NCBI GenBank assembly: GCA_024280375.1
Contig: JAJRQF010000091.1
Coordinates: forward strand, 1-34,127
Source: Alphaproteobacteria bacterium
GTDB lineage: Bacteria; Pseudomonadota; Alphaproteobacteria; Rhizobiales; Rhizobiaceae
DNA length: 34,127 nt
Direction: 5' to 3'
Shown here: one piece after another, positions 32,957-34,127 of the stretch
How positions within the stretch are numbered: position 1 is the stretch's first letter
How the letters are laid out: every line of letters starts with the position of its first letter
The notes under the pieces: generated by a model
Seen by the model: the letters and a program-made list of their open reading frames with translations, nothing else
The model's database searches: none
What the model was told of the DNA's origin: nothing
Made by a program: the position numbers and the translations under genes

Positions 32957-34127
32957 TTAATAAGTCTCAACATGATATCTGCCACTCTCTCGCATAAGAG
33001 TTTTGGTCTTGTGCCAGTCTTTGCCAACATTCGACATTATTTCGCTAAAAGCCGTTTCAACGCCCTCTTCCATGGCCTTCAAGCCACAGACATATATATA
33101 GGTTTCCGGTTCTTCCAACAGTTTGGCCAGTGCAGCACTTTCGCCAATCAAACCGTCCTGTACATATTTTTTGGGTTCACCCGGTTCACGCGAAAGGCAA
33201 AACACTTTCTTCAAAAAACTATCAGGTATTTTTTCCAATGGGCCAAAATAGGGCAATGAAGTGGAGCTGCGGGCACCGAAAAACAACATGAGTTTGTTGC
33301 TGATATCCGGCGCTGTTCGCTGCCGCTGCATGGTAAAGGCACGAAAGGGCGCAGAGCCTGTGCCGGTACAGATCATAATAATATTGGCATCAGGGTCATT
33401 TGGCATCAGGAAGGTCGAGCCAAACGGGCCAACCAATACAATCTCATCATCTCGTTCGAGATCGCAAACATGGTTGGAACAAATACCGTGCTCCTCACGC
33501 TTTACGGTGAGTGAAATATTATTAGTATTTGGGCGCTCTCCATCGCGGGGGCTGGAGATCGAATAAAGGCGAGGAAGATGCGGTTTGCCCGCCCCATCAA
33601 GGCCCGGCGGAATGATGCCAATTGACTGACCCTCCAAGACTGAAAATGGATGATCTCCCATATCAATGATTAAATGGCGCACATCACTGTCCGCTCCCTC
33701 ATCCGTCAGTCTGAAATTCCCCTGCACACGCCCCTTTACGGGATCGCTGATCATATGCTGGTTGATTAGTGGCTCTGAAGCAGATTGAGGCGCTCTGGTT
33801 GCGCCGCCCGCACCCGAATGGGCTTCATTTAGCAGGTTTTGGATTGCCTCATCTACGGCCTGACCGCCTTCATTTTCGGCGGCAAAATCCTGCTGCTCTG
33901 GAAGCTCCATCCACTCAAACTGCTCTTCAATGGAATAGGTACGGTCCACGACCCGCCAATTGTCAATTGCACCGGTCGGGCAAGGGCCAATGCAATTCAG
34001 GCAGTGACCACATTTTTCCATATCAACAACAACATTATCGTCATTGTGGGTAATTGCACCAATCGGGCAGGCCTCTTCGCAGGCATGACATCGAATGCAG
34101 ATTTCCGGGTCGATCAGGTGCTGCTTA
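32957..34127 (-). CDS. boxA: Benzoyl-CoA 2,3-epoxidase subunit A (BoxA), N-terminus beyond window
   Basis: The frame is open to the right edge, giving 389 residues in the window; an internal ATG at 34021 is not the start. Two 4Fe-4S ferredoxin motifs are visible, CIRCHACEEACPIGAI just inside the edge and CGHCLNCIGPCPTGAI at the internal ATG. After a linker comes a ferredoxin reductase-like module with RLYSISSPRDGE (FAD), MICTGTGSAPFRAF (NADPH) and YVCGLKAMEEGV. BoxA passes electrons from NADPH to the di-iron oxygenase BoxB, which epoxidises benzoyl-CoA in aerobic benzoate degradation. The rest of the box cluster is expected to the right. It is followed by boxR at 18 bp. Confidence 0.94.
   Translation of the reverse strand, partial: KQHLIDPEICIRCHACEEACPIGAITHNDDNVVVDMEKCGHCLNCIGPCPTGAIDNWRVVDRTYSIEEQFEWMELPEQQDFAAENEGGQAVDEAIQNLLNEAHSGAGGATRAPQSASEPLINQHMISDPVKGRVQGNFRLTDEGADSDVRHLIIDMGDHPFSVLEGQSIGIIPPGLDGAGKPHLPRLYSISSPRDGERPNTNNISLTVKREEHGICSNHVCDLERDDEIVLVGPFGSTFLMPNDPDANIIMICTGTGSAPFRAFTMQRQRTAPDISNKLMLFFGARSSTSLPYFGPLEKIPDSFLKKVFCLSREPGEPKKYVQDGLIGESAALAKLLEEPETYIYVCGLKAMEEGVETAFSEIMSNVGKDWHKTKTLMRESGRYHVETY

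Overview
The window looks like chromosomal DNA of an alphaproteobacterium, most likely Hyphomicrobiales or a neighbouring marine group. The basis is moderate GC, compact co-directional operons with ATGA overlaps, a BoxA/BoxR aerobic benzoyl-CoA module, dimethylglycine-dehydrogenase-type FAD/GcvT fusions, and an intergenic palindromic repeat of the kind common in that order. The genus cannot be read from the sequence. Almost every base is in a gene, and most genes concern uptake and breakdown of nitrogenous or aromatic compounds.

Layout. 1-2.86 kb: a class II glutamine amidotransferase (cut by the left edge) and a fold-type I PLP enzyme in one operon, divergent from an Lrp/AsnC regulator. 2.86-5.16 kb: a malic enzyme fused to a phosphotransacetylase-like domain. 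5.28-7.83 kb: a metal-dependent amidohydrolase overlapping a CobW-type GTPase. 7.96-14.5 kb: a LysR regulator and a complete peptide/nickel-type ABC importer, with two tandem hairpins between the binding-protein gene and the first permease gene. 14.5-15.25 kb: an AT-rich island with a small TTG-start membrane protein and a frameshifted LysR remnant. 15.26-18.16 kb: a hypothetical protein, a Gfo/Idh/MocA oxidoreductase and a DAO-family flavoprotein.

18.16-18.67 kb: a dispersed repeat copy, a hairpin-rich stretch and tRNA-Ser(GGA). 18.95-21.89 kb: an exported alpha/beta hydrolase, a flavin/PNPOx-fold protein and a DUF1348 protein. They are divergent from a tetR gene broken by one in-frame TGA, with three copies of a palindromic operator between them. 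21.9-30.7 kb: a tight co-directional cluster of XRE-cupin regulator, FAD/GcvT dehydrogenase, homocysteine methyltransferase-like enzyme, second FAD/GcvT dehydrogenase, PEP mutase/isocitrate lyase-like enzyme and MttB-family methyltransferase. It is probably a regulon for demethylating a quaternary or tertiary N-methyl compound. 30.7-31.0 kb: the second repeat copy. 31.03-34.1 kb: a DeoR regulator, the BoxR-type regulator and benzoyl-CoA epoxidase subunit BoxA (cut by the right edge).

The points most worth pursuing are the MttB/BHMT-like/double-dehydrogenase cluster, the nonsense-broken TetR with its three operators, and the two-copy structured repeat, in which one hairpin keeps its pairing while its bases differ. 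No CRISPR array, insertion sequence, phage gene or origin was seen.
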